A stretch of 9,720 nucleotides of DNA from Chlamydiales bacterium (GTDB lineage Bacteria > Chlamydiota > Chlamydiia > Chlamydiales > FEN-1388): contig JAJFUY010000193.1 of NCBI GenBank assembly GCA_021372185.1, positions 1-9,720 on the forward strand, read 5' to 3'. Below, in pieces: positions 1-5,917 of this stretch; the stretch's first letter is position 1, and every line of letters begins with the position of its first letter. A program made the position numbers and the translations under genes. Below the pieces are notes generated by a model. That model had not been told where the DNA came from. It worked only from the letters and a program-made list of their open reading frames with translations, and did no database searches.

Positions 1-50
1 GCAATAAATGCCTTTCTTTGATCTTCCACTGAGCTCATCCTCCAAGCCAT
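1..50 (-). CDS. IS481-like transposase, N-terminal fragment (runs off window)
   Basis: Read on the minus strand from the ATG at 50-48, the first 16 codons give MAWRMSSVEDQRKAFI. This has the shape of the extreme N-terminus of IS481/integrase-core transposases (M-x-W-..-S-x-x-D-Q-R-x-x-F-I), which precedes the helix-turn-helix region. A GAGG ribosome binding site lies at 56-59, about 5 nt before the start. The remainder, including the DDE catalytic domain, is outside the window, so whether the gene is intact cannot be judged. The tandem motifs at 84-125 fit the end of such an element. The call rests on 16 residues plus context. Confidence 0.55.
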   Translation of the reverse strand, partial: MAWRMSSVEDQRKAFI

Positions 51-83
51 ATATACCTCAAATTAATGAAATATATTATATCA

Positions 84-125
84 TAAAGTGTAAGCTATGT
101 GGGTGTGCTAAAGTGTAAACCATGT
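84..125. repeat. two 17-bp direct repeats, 25-bp period (IS end motif)
   Basis: Positions 84-100 and 109-125 both read TAAAGTGTAA(G/A)C(T/C)ATGT, with two differences in 17 bases, separated by 8 bp. They sit between the transposase start and the flanking DNA, so they are most simply binding sites for the transposase at the element end. Confidence 0.6.
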
Positions 126-150
126 CTATTGGTTGGACCGCTATTGAATC

Positions 151-236
151 GCCCTCAGACGGGCTCCATGGATTTTCAAACATCACCCACCGTTCCCTGC
201 GGTCACGGTGGGCTTCGTTCACTCGTCCTAGCGGAC
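151..236. repeat. cluster of three small palindromes between the IS end and the GH3 gene
   Basis: Three short inverted repeats lie in 86 bp. GCCC/GGGC is at 151-154 and 161-164. CCCACCGT/ACGGTGGG, a perfect 8-bp stem with an 11-nt loop, is at 186-193 and 205-212. GTCC/GGAC is at 225-228 and 233-236. They follow the stop codon of the minus-strand glycosidase. The 8-bp stem could slow or end its transcription, but no T-run follows on the minus strand, so it is not a standard intrinsic terminator. The G+C-rich stems contrast with the A+T-rich surroundings and may belong to a dispersed intergenic repeat. Confidence 0.5.
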
Positions 237-250
237 TCTAAAACTGCATA

Positions 251-2701
251 TTAGGGGTGAGGATTACAAGGGCCTTTGAGGTGAATGTGACGAGATGAGC
301 TGCCTACAAGGATTTCGAAGGTGCCGGGATATTGGGTCCAGCTGTTGGTGTCGGTGTTGTAGTAGCTGAAGGCCCTGTCGTTTAGGGTGATGGTGACTGT
401 TTTTGTTTGGTTTGGAGCCAGCTCTACTTTTTCAAAGCCTTTGAGTTCTTTTACTGGGTGGGGGATGGTTGCATTTGTGTTGGCTACATATACTTGGGCC
501 ACTTCTTTAGCGGTGCATTTGCCTGTGTTAGTAATATCGAAAGTTATCATTTGGCCATTGATTTTTAGATTAGAGTAGCCAAAGGTGCTGTAGGATAGGC
601 CAAAGCCAAATGGGAACTGTGGTGTGATTGCATTTTTATCAAAATGGCGATAGCCTACAAAAATGCCTTCAGAGTAGGGCACGCGCTTGTTGTTGTCTTT
701 ATCGTAGTAGCTTGTAAAGGTGGCGTTGTCTTGAAGGTTCTTTTCAAATGATACCGGTAGTTTGCCTGACGGTGAGACTTTGCCAAATAAAATATCGGCT
801 AGGGCTTTTGCGCCTTCTTGCCCTGGATACCAGGCGTACACTAGGGCTTTAGTTTGCTCAAGCCAGTCTTGCATGTCTACATTGCCTCCTGCACTCATGA
901 CTACAATGGTGCGAGGATTTACTGATGCTACTGCCTGAATGAGCGCGCTTTGGTTTAGCGGTAGATGAAAAGTGCGGTCCCAGTCTTCACCTTCATGCTC
1001 TACATCAAAGCCAGCACATACTATGGCAATTTCAGCTGAAGCTGCCACTTCTTGAGCGCGTTCTATGGCAGTATTTTCGCCAGGACAAACGCCTAATTTT
1101 ATTGCTTGCGGCCCATGTTCTACATAGTATTCTACGGTGATTTTATATTTTTTTGGTTCATGTAAGCTTATGGTTTTATGCTCTAGTGATGATGGGGCTT
1201 TATTCCAGCGGTCAATAATGAGAATATCATTTACAAAGAGCCTATAGCCATCGTTTCCGGCTAAGTAAAAGGTGTAATCGCCAGGCGTATCACAGTTCAT
1301 AAAACCTGTCCAGCGAGCAGAAAAGTGATTCACCGGTCCGCCTTTTTTATAGCTTCGTTCTTTAAAGCTAAAGGCAAGAGTAGAATCTACGCGTGTAAGT
1401 GCCGGTGGGCCAGAAAGAGTGGTGTTATCATAATATTCACCCACAAATCCTTTTTCTTGGCCGTCAAGAGTTGTGGTGCATTCAGGGCAATTTAGGTCAG
1501 GTACGCCGCTTGCATACTGAAGGTCTATAGCGTCACCACACAAATCACTTATAGCGCCAATATAGCTTTGAGACAGGTGTGATACTGTTTCTGAGCTTCC
1601 ACTTCCGTGAGGAACAATTTTTGCAGCACAGGGTCCGATAACTGCAATTGAGCGTATTTTTTCTTGGTTGAGTGGGAGTATCCCCTCATTTTTTAACAGG
1701 ACTATGCTTTCTTCGGCCATTTTGCGGGCTGCCATATGGCCTTTGTGGTTAAAAAGAGAGTCACGATAGTGGGTTTGAGGGGTGTCTATAAAGCCAAAAG
1801 TGGCAAGCACGCGTAAGATGCGGCGCACTTTGTCATCGATTGTAGCCACTTGCACTTTGCCGTTTTGAATGGCCAAAAAAAGTGTTTCCCGGTTCATAAA
1901 TGCTGCATAGGGCATTTCTAGGTCAAGACCATTGACAGCGGCTTCTATGCCATCGTAGACAGAAGTCCAGTCAGACATAAGACAGCCGGTAAAGCCCCAT
2001 TCTTTTTTTAAGAGGTCTAGGTTGAACTTGCCGTTTTGCGTCATATGAGTGCCGTTGACAAGGTTATAGCTTGCCATAACGTTTGCTACTTTGGCTTCTT
2101 TGACTGCTGCTTCAAATGCTGGGAGGTATATTTCTCGCAAGGTGCGCATGTCTACGTCTGAGCTTACTTGGTGCCTATTCCATTCTTGGTTATTGGCAAC
2201 AAAGTGTTTGATGCAGGCGGCAACGTTTTGGCTTTGTAGGCCTTCAATGAGCTGTACGGCTATAGATGATGTGAGGTGAGGATCTTCACCCAAATATTCA
2301 AAATTGCGTCCGCAAAGAGGGGAGCGGCAGATATTTACCCCAGGAGCTAAAAGTATATGCACACCGCGAGCGCGAGCGTCACTTCCCATGGCCTGGCCTA
2401 TTAGCAATGCAAGGCTCTTATTCCAGGATGAGGCAATGTTTATGCCTGCTGGATATGTTGTGGATGGACCATAGTTTCTTACGCCGACTGGTCCGTCAGC
2501 AATTCTAATTTCAGGAATTTTAAGGCGGGGTATGTCACGGATGTAAAAGGAATTATGCCCGCCGATATAGTCGATTTTTTCTTTAAGAGTCATCTGAGAA
2601 AGAAGATGCTCAATACGATGTTCTATGGCGTCATCTGCATGCATGGCACTGCTCCTATACATACCAAAAAGGAGTGATAAGAATATGGCCCACCTTTTCA
2701 T
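251..2701 (-). CDS. exported GH3-family beta-glucosidase with PA14 insert
   Basis: The 816-residue protein begins with a signal peptide (MKRWAIFLSLLFGMYRSSA, likely cut near residue 22), so it acts outside the cytoplasm. GH3 enzymes hydrolyse beta-linked sugars from glycan or glycoside ends with retention. Visible landmarks are the GH3 barrel (about 25-310) with ADGPVGVR, GRNFEYLGEDP and KHF (165-167); the nucleophile Asp244 in LMSDW; the second GH3 domain starting near SIVLLKNEG (332-340); a PA14 insert (about 415-545, GFVGEYYDN); the acid/base Glu region EHEGEDWDR (568-576); GKLPVSF; and a C-terminal fibronectin-III-like domain (about 730-805). This is the full-length PA14-type layout with catalytic motifs intact. 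AAGG precedes the ATG by about 10 nt. The BPL_N gene is 55 nt upstream on the same strand, so co-transcription is possible. The substrate cannot be told. Confidence 0.93.
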   Translation of the reverse strand: MKRWAIFLSLLFGMYRSSAMHADDAIEHRIEHLLSQMTLKEKIDYIGGHNSFYIRDIPRLKIPEIRIADGPVGVRNYGPSTTYPAGINIASSWNKSLALLIGQAMGSDARARGVHILLAPGVNICRSPLCGRNFEYLGEDPHLTSSIAVQLIEGLQSQNVAACIKHFVANNQEWNRHQVSSDVDMRTLREIYLPAFEAAVKEAKVANVMASYNLVNGTHMTQNGKFNLDLLKKEWGFTGCLMSDWTSVYDGIEAAVNGLDLEMPYAAFMNRETLFLAIQNGKVQVATIDDKVRRILRVLATFGFIDTPQTHYRDSLFNHKGHMAARKMAEESIVLLKNEGILPLNQEKIRSIAVIGPCAAKIVPHGSGSSETVSHLSQSYIGAISDLCGDAIDLQYASGVPDLNCPECTTTLDGQEKGFVGEYYDNTTLSGPPALTRVDSTLAFSFKERSYKKGGPVNHFSARWTGFMNCDTPGDYTFYLAGNDGYRLFVNDILIIDRWNKAPSSLEHKTISLHEPKKYKITVEYYVEHGPQAIKLGVCPGENTAIERAQEVAASAEIAIVCAGFDVEHEGEDWDRTFHLPLNQSALIQAVASVNPRTIVVMSAGGNVDMQDWLEQTKALVYAWYPGQEGAKALADILFGKVSPSGKLPVSFEKNLQDNATFTSYYDKDNNKRVPYSEGIFVGYRHFDKNAITPQFPFGFGLSYSTFGYSNLKINGQMITFDITNTGKCTAKEVAQVYVANTNATIPHPVKELKGFEKVELAPNQTKTVTITLNDRAFSYYNTDTNSWTQYPGTFEILVGSSSRHIHLKGPCNPHP

Positions 2702-2756
2702 TCTTTTTCGCCTTTTTTCGTTTTATGATCACAATATGAAAATATTCTAATAATTG

Positions 2757-3548
2757 CTACATAAGTTCGTGGAGCATCGAGGTCCAGAGTTGTTGGCGGA
2801 AATGTTCTTGCTCTGAGAGTGTTTCAGATAGCAGTTCGATGTCCTTGTTGGGGTGGGGGATTTTTTGCCAAAAGAATTCAGGGTGTAGGCCGCATAAGAC
2901 GGCTTTTCCGGTGCCGAAGGCGCAGCTGATGATGGCGCTGCCATGGGTTTTATAGGGCTTACAAAAGCGGGCGAGGATGCGGGTGGTTTCTGTGTCTTCA
3001 TGTATGTTAAAGGCACAGCCTCCTAGATAGTAGCAGTGGCCTTTTATGTTTTGAGATAAAAGATCTACCTTTACCGCGAGGGCTGCGTGGGGGCTTAAAT
3101 GGTGAGTTGATGCATTAAGTGGGCCAATAGCGCTACCTGCAAAAAAGGCAAGTGGTCGCTGTTTTATAATTTGCTCTTGGCCCAAAGGGCGAAAGATACT
3201 GGTTGTGGCGGCAAAGTAGGCGCCAGCGCAGATGCCAAGGTATCTGCCGCCTTTTGACACAAAATTTCTTATGCTCAGCATGCCTTCTGTTCCTAATGAA
3301 TGTTCCCAGCTTGAGCATTTACCGCCTCCCATGACAATCGCAAATGTGTAATCTTGCCAGGAGTTTCGTTTAAGATAGGTGCTATCTACAATTTCTGTAC
3401 AAAAGGAGTCTTGGATGCTTTTTTGCAACTGATTGTAAATTGCCTGCATGCTTGAATCACATGTTCCTTCATCTTGATAGAGCAGAATCTTTTTTGGTGG
3501 AGCTTCAAACTCTTCACGGCCGCGTTTTTGAGAAATTAAAAATGTCAT
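2757..3548 (-). CDS. stand-alone BPL_N-family protein (class I glutamine amidotransferase-like fold)
   Basis: The 263 residues match the domain found at the N-terminus of eukaryotic biotin-protein ligases, here without any ligase domain. Key signs are KILLYQDEGT (20-29), the FAIVMGGGK strand-turn (69-77), the nucleophile elbow GRYLGICAGAYFA with Cys107 (101-113), RPLAFFAGSAIGP (131-143), CYYLGGCAF (172-180), and a late GLHPEFFW (220-227). Cys107 and the HPE motif resemble the Cys-His(-Glu) arrangement of class I glutamine amidotransferases. No reaction is firmly established for the stand-alone family. There is no signal peptide, so it should be cytoplasmic. The ATG at 3548-3546 has AAAGG about 10 nt upstream. 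It lies 55 nt before the GH3 gene on the same strand. Family assignment is firm; function is open. Confidence 0.85.
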   Translation of the reverse strand: MTFLISQKRGREEFEAPPKKILLYQDEGTCDSSMQAIYNQLQKSIQDSFCTEIVDSTYLKRNSWQDYTFAIVMGGGKCSSWEHSLGTEGMLSIRNFVSKGGRYLGICAGAYFAATTSIFRPLGQEQIIKQRPLAFFAGSAIGPLNASTHHLSPHAALAVKVDLLSQNIKGHCYYLGGCAFNIHEDTETTRILARFCKPYKTHGSAIISCAFGTGKAVLCGLHPEFFWQKIPHPNKDIELLSETLSEQEHFRQQLWTSMLHELM

Positions 3549-3601
3549 CGTATTTTACCTTTTTGCAACAAAGTGTAAAAGGTCGATTTTCTTAATTTCA
3601 A

Positions 3602-3669
3602 GGGTGTAAAAAGCCTGAAATAGGTATATATAGTGGCAAATGCATTGATATAAACTAAAAAGTAGTTTG
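3602..3669. repeat. 68-bp duplicated segment, copy A
   Basis: This block matches 5918-5985 in the same orientation with only 4 differences in 68 bases and no gaps (shared core TGTAAAAAGCCTGAAATAGG followed by A+T-rich TATA boxes). Weaker similarity continues about 15 nt further, to the place where the other copy has its ribosome binding site. Copy A lies in the gap upstream of the minus-strand BPL_N gene and is not followed by an open frame on the plus strand. It looks like a duplicated promoter/operator region whose gene is absent or lost. Confidence 0.85.
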
Positions 3670-3695
3670 AATTTTAGAAATTAGGGGAGTGCTTT

Positions 3696-3712
3696 AACCT
3701 AATTTATAGGTT
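3696..3712. repeat. small palindrome AACCTA-N5-TAGGTT, possible operator
   Basis: AACCTA (3696-3701) and TAGGTT (3707-3712) are perfect inverted arms around ATTTA, directly followed by the palindrome GTTTAAAC (3713-3720). It lies downstream of copy A of the 68-bp repeat, about 150 bp upstream of the BPL_N start. The size and symmetry would suit a dimeric repressor, but a chance palindrome cannot be excluded. Apart from repeats, a weak GGCC-CTTC-GGCC hairpin (3747-3758) and the terminator at 3964, I see nothing coding in 3549-4005. Confidence 0.3.
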
Positions 3713-3782
3713 GTTTAAACCAAATTCCGGGAAGATGTTTTATGTCGGCCCTTCGGCCTCTTTTAGGGTTCAAAAAATGCAA

Positions 3783-3908
3783 AACAAGATAGGCAGGATC
3801 GCAAGCGGCAGGATAAAAAGGATAAAAACAAAATAATAACTATCCAGCAAGCTGTTGAAAAATTTTTATCTTGCTTATCCTGCCGCTTGCGATCCTGCCT
3901 ATCTTGTT
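3783..3908. repeat. perfect 34-bp inverted repeat with 58-bp spacer (dispersed-repeat-like)
   Basis: The arms 3783-3816 and 3875-3908 are exact reverse complements over 34 bp. Pairing can continue inward for about 11 more positions with three mismatches. Each arm contains direct repeats of GGCAGGAT flanking a CGC-AA-GCG mini-palindrome, and the spacer carries a CAGC-AA-GCTG mini-palindrome (3845-3854). The structure is intergenic, beyond the terminator of the carrier-like gene. Its perfect arms and internal AGGAT units resemble a mobile, non-autonomous intergenic repeat more than a simple terminator. A transcript from either strand would fold into a long hairpin. Confidence 0.85.
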
Positions 3909-3963
3909 AATTTTTAGCGAGCATTAGAACTAAACAAACCTTAAACGAATGCCATTGCTGGAA

Positions 3964-3990
3964 AAGTAGGGGGCAAAATGCCCCTTACTT
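3964..3990 (-). terminator. intrinsic terminator of the ATP-grasp/carrier-like operon
   Basis: A 12-bp stem (one G-T pair) with a 3-nt AAA loop on the plus strand joins 3964-3975 to 3979-3990. It is found 15 nt after the stop of the minus-strand carrier-like gene. On the minus strand the hairpin is followed by a short T stretch (CTTTTCC). The short T-run makes it a modest rather than strong terminator. Confidence 0.65.
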
Positions 3991-4005
3991 ATAAAAATTT
4001 ACTAG

Positions 4006-4698
4006 TTACTGCATGTATTTGGATGTCGCATGATAAACGGCGGAAAATACACCAGTTGCTAGGGCTTTTGCAGAGCCGCCTCGCATGAGCTGGCCTGCAG
4101 ATTCAACCTTAAGCCCATTTTGCCAGCGCGTAAGACATGTATTGGCGGGATGTCCACATAGGCTGCCTATTGCACCGCTTATAAAACTTGAGCTAGTTTC
4201 TACGGCCAAGCTTTCACCAAACTGCTCTTTAGCCAAGGCGTTGATATGTTTTGCTGCACTAAGCCCCATAACGAAGGCAGTTTCCTGAGCAGATATCGCT
4301 CCAAACTGGCGAGGAGTCAAGTTTCTAAGAGACACTAGGGGACTTTGCCCTGCAGCCTGACCATTAAATACCGCGATTCCAGGGCTTGAGGCAAGACCTA
4401 CGGCTAAAGAGCTTGCTGCTGTAGATAAAAACCCTTGATCCCTTCCTGTGAGCTCCTGGATTTTTTCTTCAGCTACTTTTTGTACCATCATCTGCATGCC
4501 AACTAACGAAGCAACGGTTGGTGAAAGTGATACTCCTCCACGCACTGCTTCTCCAAAGCCCATTTTAGGGATGGGCTGACCAAGCTGCTGGGCAGTTTTT
4601 ACTCTAAATCCGTAGTAGGTTGGAACGATTGCAGCACCTGCTGCTAAAGGTTCTCTCAACCAATTAGGTAATTCATTTGATATATTTTGTGATGACAT
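4006..4698 (-). CDS. Ala/Gly-rich protein with three carrier-like repeats (possible mitochondrial-carrier-family relative)
   Basis: This 230-residue protein has no signal peptide and is not a family I can name with certainty. It shows three similar units of about 65-75 residues (roughly 17-80, 92-160, 170-230). Each has a Gly/Ala-rich helix ending at Pro (26, 106, 184), basic/Gln residues after it, about 20-27 residues of linker, then (L/V/M)RGG or LTPR and a second amphipathic helix. The last unit is closest to the mitochondrial carrier pattern: SGAIGSLCGHPANTCLTRWQ compared with G..G...hPxDxxKxRxQ, then LMRGG and VYHATSKYMQ, recalling the family's yRG and YE..K. Six helices would result. 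Acidic residues of the classic signature are absent and the loops are short (family usually about 300 aa), so this is tentative. It lies 11 nt after the ATP-grasp gene, with GAGGA as ribosome binding site, in one operon. It could instead be a soluble helical protein. Confidence 0.5.
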   Translation of the reverse strand: MSSQNISNELPNWLREPLAAGAAIVPTYYGFRVKTAQQLGQPIPKMGFGEAVRGGVSLSPTVASLVGMQMMVQKVAEEKIQELTGRDQGFLSTAASSLAVGLASSPGIAVFNGQAAGQSPLVSLRNLTPRQFGAISAQETAFVMGLSAAKHINALAKEQFGESLAVETSSSFISGAIGSLCGHPANTCLTRWQNGLKVESAGQLMRGGSAKALATGVFSAVYHATSKYMQ

Positions 4699-4709
4699 TT
4701 TATCCTCAA

Positions 4710-5528
4710 TTATTGTTTGTTATTGTATAGACTTTTAAGCTCATTACAAAGAGCTTCTACAAAGTCGTTTTTTGTTTTAAAATCTAAGAGATCAAGAGAA
4801 AGATAAGGGTTATAATCCTCTAGTTCCATTAGAAGGAGCCGGCCATCCGGCATGCGGCAGCAATCTACTCTCTGCAGGCCAGTCCTGCAGCTGTTCCAGT
4901 CGATAAACTGCTTGGCAAATCTGACATCCTCATCTGTTGCCTGGTAGCGACTAAGCTCCCATCGACATTTCGGATCTTGGGTGTAGAGTGCATAGTGAAA
5001 GTCTTTCCCTATGAAATAAAAAGATACCTCATAAGAAAACTCTAAAAGGGGCTGTACAACCATGTTGTCATACTCATCCTTAAGCTCTTCAGCACTTACT
5101 CTTTGCATCCCGCAAGAATCTGCGCCATCAAGGGGTTTTAGCAAATAACTACCCTGATAATCAAAAGAGAGGGCTTCTGCTTTTGAACAAAAACTTGGCA
5201 CTACGCCATATCCTTCTCTGTAGAGCTCAAGGAGATGCTTCTTTCCTTTTAGATCGCCCTTGCCGAGAAGGTCATTAAAAAGAAGAAGGCCATCTCTATT
5301 CGAAAGCGCCTGCAGATGCTTTTTATGGAGCATTTGCGGACCTGTATTTCGAAGCAAGACAAGATCAACCTGATCAAGAAGATGAAAGCTATCTTCTATA
5401 TGACTTATTGCGACAGCGAACTCTTTTCTTAGAAGAGCGCTCAGTTCAAGATCTTCGCGAAAATATTCGCGGCCTTTTGCCTTATAATAAAAATCAGTGA
5501 CTAACAGCACCGAAAGTTTCTTTTTCAT
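4710..5528 (-). CDS. ATP-grasp ligase-like protein, substrate unknown
   Basis: The 272 residues show an ATP-grasp layout of the RimK/D-Ala-D-Ala ligase kind. A pre-grasp domain (1-90, LSVLLVTDFYY, VDLVLLRNTG) is followed by GKKHLLELYREGYGVVPS (95-112), the ATP-binding strand YLLKPLDGADSCG with Lys131 and a glycine-type loop, the hinge VVQPLLE (157-163), YEVSFYFIG (166-174), and the metal/phosphate end RVDCC (220-224) and LMELEDYNP (233-241) with the Glu/Asn pair expected to bind Mg. Such enzymes activate a carboxylate as acyl phosphate and join it to an amine or thiol. The actual substrates cannot be read from the sequence. It is short for the family but has all core elements. The start at 5528 follows AAGGA by 6-7 nt. 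It is the first gene after the tandem leader RNA and is co-transcribed with the carrier-like gene. Confidence 0.8.
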   Translation of the reverse strand: MKKKLSVLLVTDFYYKAKGREYFREDLELSALLRKEFAVAISHIEDSFHLLDQVDLVLLRNTGPQMLHKKHLQALSNRDGLLLFNDLLGKGDLKGKKHLLELYREGYGVVPSFCSKAEALSFDYQGSYLLKPLDGADSCGMQRVSAEELKDEYDNMVVQPLLEFSYEVSFYFIGKDFHYALYTQDPKCRWELSRYQATDEDVRFAKQFIDWNSCRTGLQRVDCCRMPDGRLLLMELEDYNPYLSLDLLDFKTKNDFVEALCNELKSLYNNKQ

Positions 5529-5552
5529 AATTTTCCTTAATTTTTTTTAAAT

Positions 5553-5586
5553 AAAAAAAACCCCACTCTTTTGGGAGTGCGGTTTT
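5553..5586 (-). terminator. intrinsic terminator of proximal leader copy (attenuator 1)
   Basis: On the minus strand the hairpin AAAACC-G-CACTC / GAGTG-G-GGTTTT (11 paired positions, one internal G-G mismatch, 6-nt loop) is followed by eight T. It lies only 25 nt before the ATP-grasp start, between promoter and gene, so it can only act as an attenuator. The 5' arm CCGCACUCCC can also pair with the upstream core GGGAGGGGCGG at 5628-5638. Confidence 0.85.
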
Positions 5587-5614
5587 GGACTACTACCTGC
5601 TTTTTTTATACAAA

Positions 5615-5681
5615 CAGCTACATAGGCCCGCCCCTCCCAGTTTGGTGGGTGACTAGAATGACTAGGACACAAATGTAGCTG
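5615..5681 (-). promoter_or_regulatory. proximal aptamer-like leader domain (copy 1 of tandem RNA device)
   Basis: In the minus-strand RNA a perfect 9-bp stem CAGCUACAU (5681-5673) / AUGUAGCUG (5623-5615) closes a 49-nt core. The core contains GUCAU, CACCAAA and the 16-mer GGAGGGGCGGGCCUAU, which differs from that of the distal copy in only two bases. The domain is followed about 28 nt later by terminator 5553-5586. A closed stem, conserved core, terminator and mutually exclusive pairing are what a riboswitch or protein-bound attenuator looks like. I do not recognise the class. It lacks the T-box, TPP, cobalamin, purine and SAM signatures I know. Confidence 0.7.
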
Positions 5682-5716
5682 ACAACTTTAAAATTCATAA
5701 AATTCATGTATAAAAT

Positions 5717-5752
5717 AAAAAAACCGCATCCCCTAAAAGGAGATGCGGTTTT
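5717..5752 (-). terminator. intrinsic terminator of distal leader copy (attenuator 2)
   Basis: On the minus strand AAAACCGCATC / GATGCGGTTTT form a perfect 11-bp stem, extended past one mismatch by three more pairs, followed by seven T. It lies inside the leader with no gene upstream, so it regulates rather than ends an operon. Its 5' arm CCGCAUCUCC is complementary over 10 positions (one G-U) to the core strand GGAGGUGCGG at 5791-5800. Confidence 0.88.
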
Positions 5753-5765
5753 AAACCTGTTTATA

Positions 5766-5852
5766 TTTAGCAATAGCTATCTATATAGGTCCGCACCTCC
5801 ATTTGGTGTGGATCGTAATTAAGATGACATTGACTGTTTTCATATTGCTAAA
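5766..5852 (-). promoter_or_regulatory. distal aptamer-like leader domain (copy 2 of tandem RNA device)
   Basis: In the minus-strand RNA a perfect 10-bp stem UUUAGCAAUA (5852-5843) / UAUUGCUAAA (5775-5766) closes a 67-nt core with GUCAU, CACCAAA and GGAGGUGCGGACCUAU (5800-5785). Within the core CCACACC can pair with GGUGCGG (one mismatch), which would hide the anti-terminator strand. The closing stem has no sequence similarity to that of copy 1, yet both are fully paired, so the structure rather than the sequence is kept. It begins a few nucleotides after the predicted transcription start. Confidence 0.72.
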
Positions 5853-5862
5853 CATGTAACAA

Positions 5863-5891
5863 ACATTACTACAGCTACTATTTTAGATCAA
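5863..5891 (-). promoter_or_regulatory. candidate promoter of the ATP-grasp operon leader
   Basis: On the minus strand TTGATC (5891-5886) and TAATGT (5868-5863) are separated by 17 nt. The -35 matches the sigma-70 consensus at 4 of 6 positions and the -10 at 3 of 6. The predicted start near 5857 falls just before the first closing stem of the leader RNA, which supports the placement. The weak -10 keeps this tentative. Confidence 0.4.
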
Positions 5892-5917
5892 CCACTTTTG
5901 TGAAATTGAAAATGTCG

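Larger units (their letters stand above)
1..130 (-). mobile_element. end of an IS481-family-like insertion sequence
   Basis: The fragment combines the transposase start (1-50), an A+T-rich leader with a ribosome binding site, and two copies of a TAAAGTGTAA-x-C-x-ATGT motif just outside it. Paired motifs of this kind are what I expect at transposase-binding ends of IS481-type elements. The outer boundary is not resolved: no target-site duplication can be seen because the other end is missing. 130 is an estimate based on the last motif copy. Confidence 0.45.

Noticed and set aside
36..239. An open minus-strand frame of about 60 codons running from the palindrome island through the IS end motifs.
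   Set aside because: It has no good ribosome binding site, crosses the direct repeats and overlaps the transposase start in another frame. It appears to be open by chance.
3747..3764. GGCC-CTTC-GGCC hairpin followed by TCTTTT as a plus-strand terminator.
   Set aside because: The stem has only four pairs and no plus-strand gene lies upstream that would need it.
3783..3908. CRISPR-like array because of repeated AGGAT/GGCAGGAT units.
   Set aside because: The units are inverted arms and short direct repeats without regular repeats or unique spacers, and there are no cas genes.
5615..5852. T-box or other known riboswitch identity for the leader.
   Set aside because: No T-box GGGUGG-N-ACCGCG motif, specifier loop or other class signature that I know is present. 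The modules are also much smaller than T-boxes.
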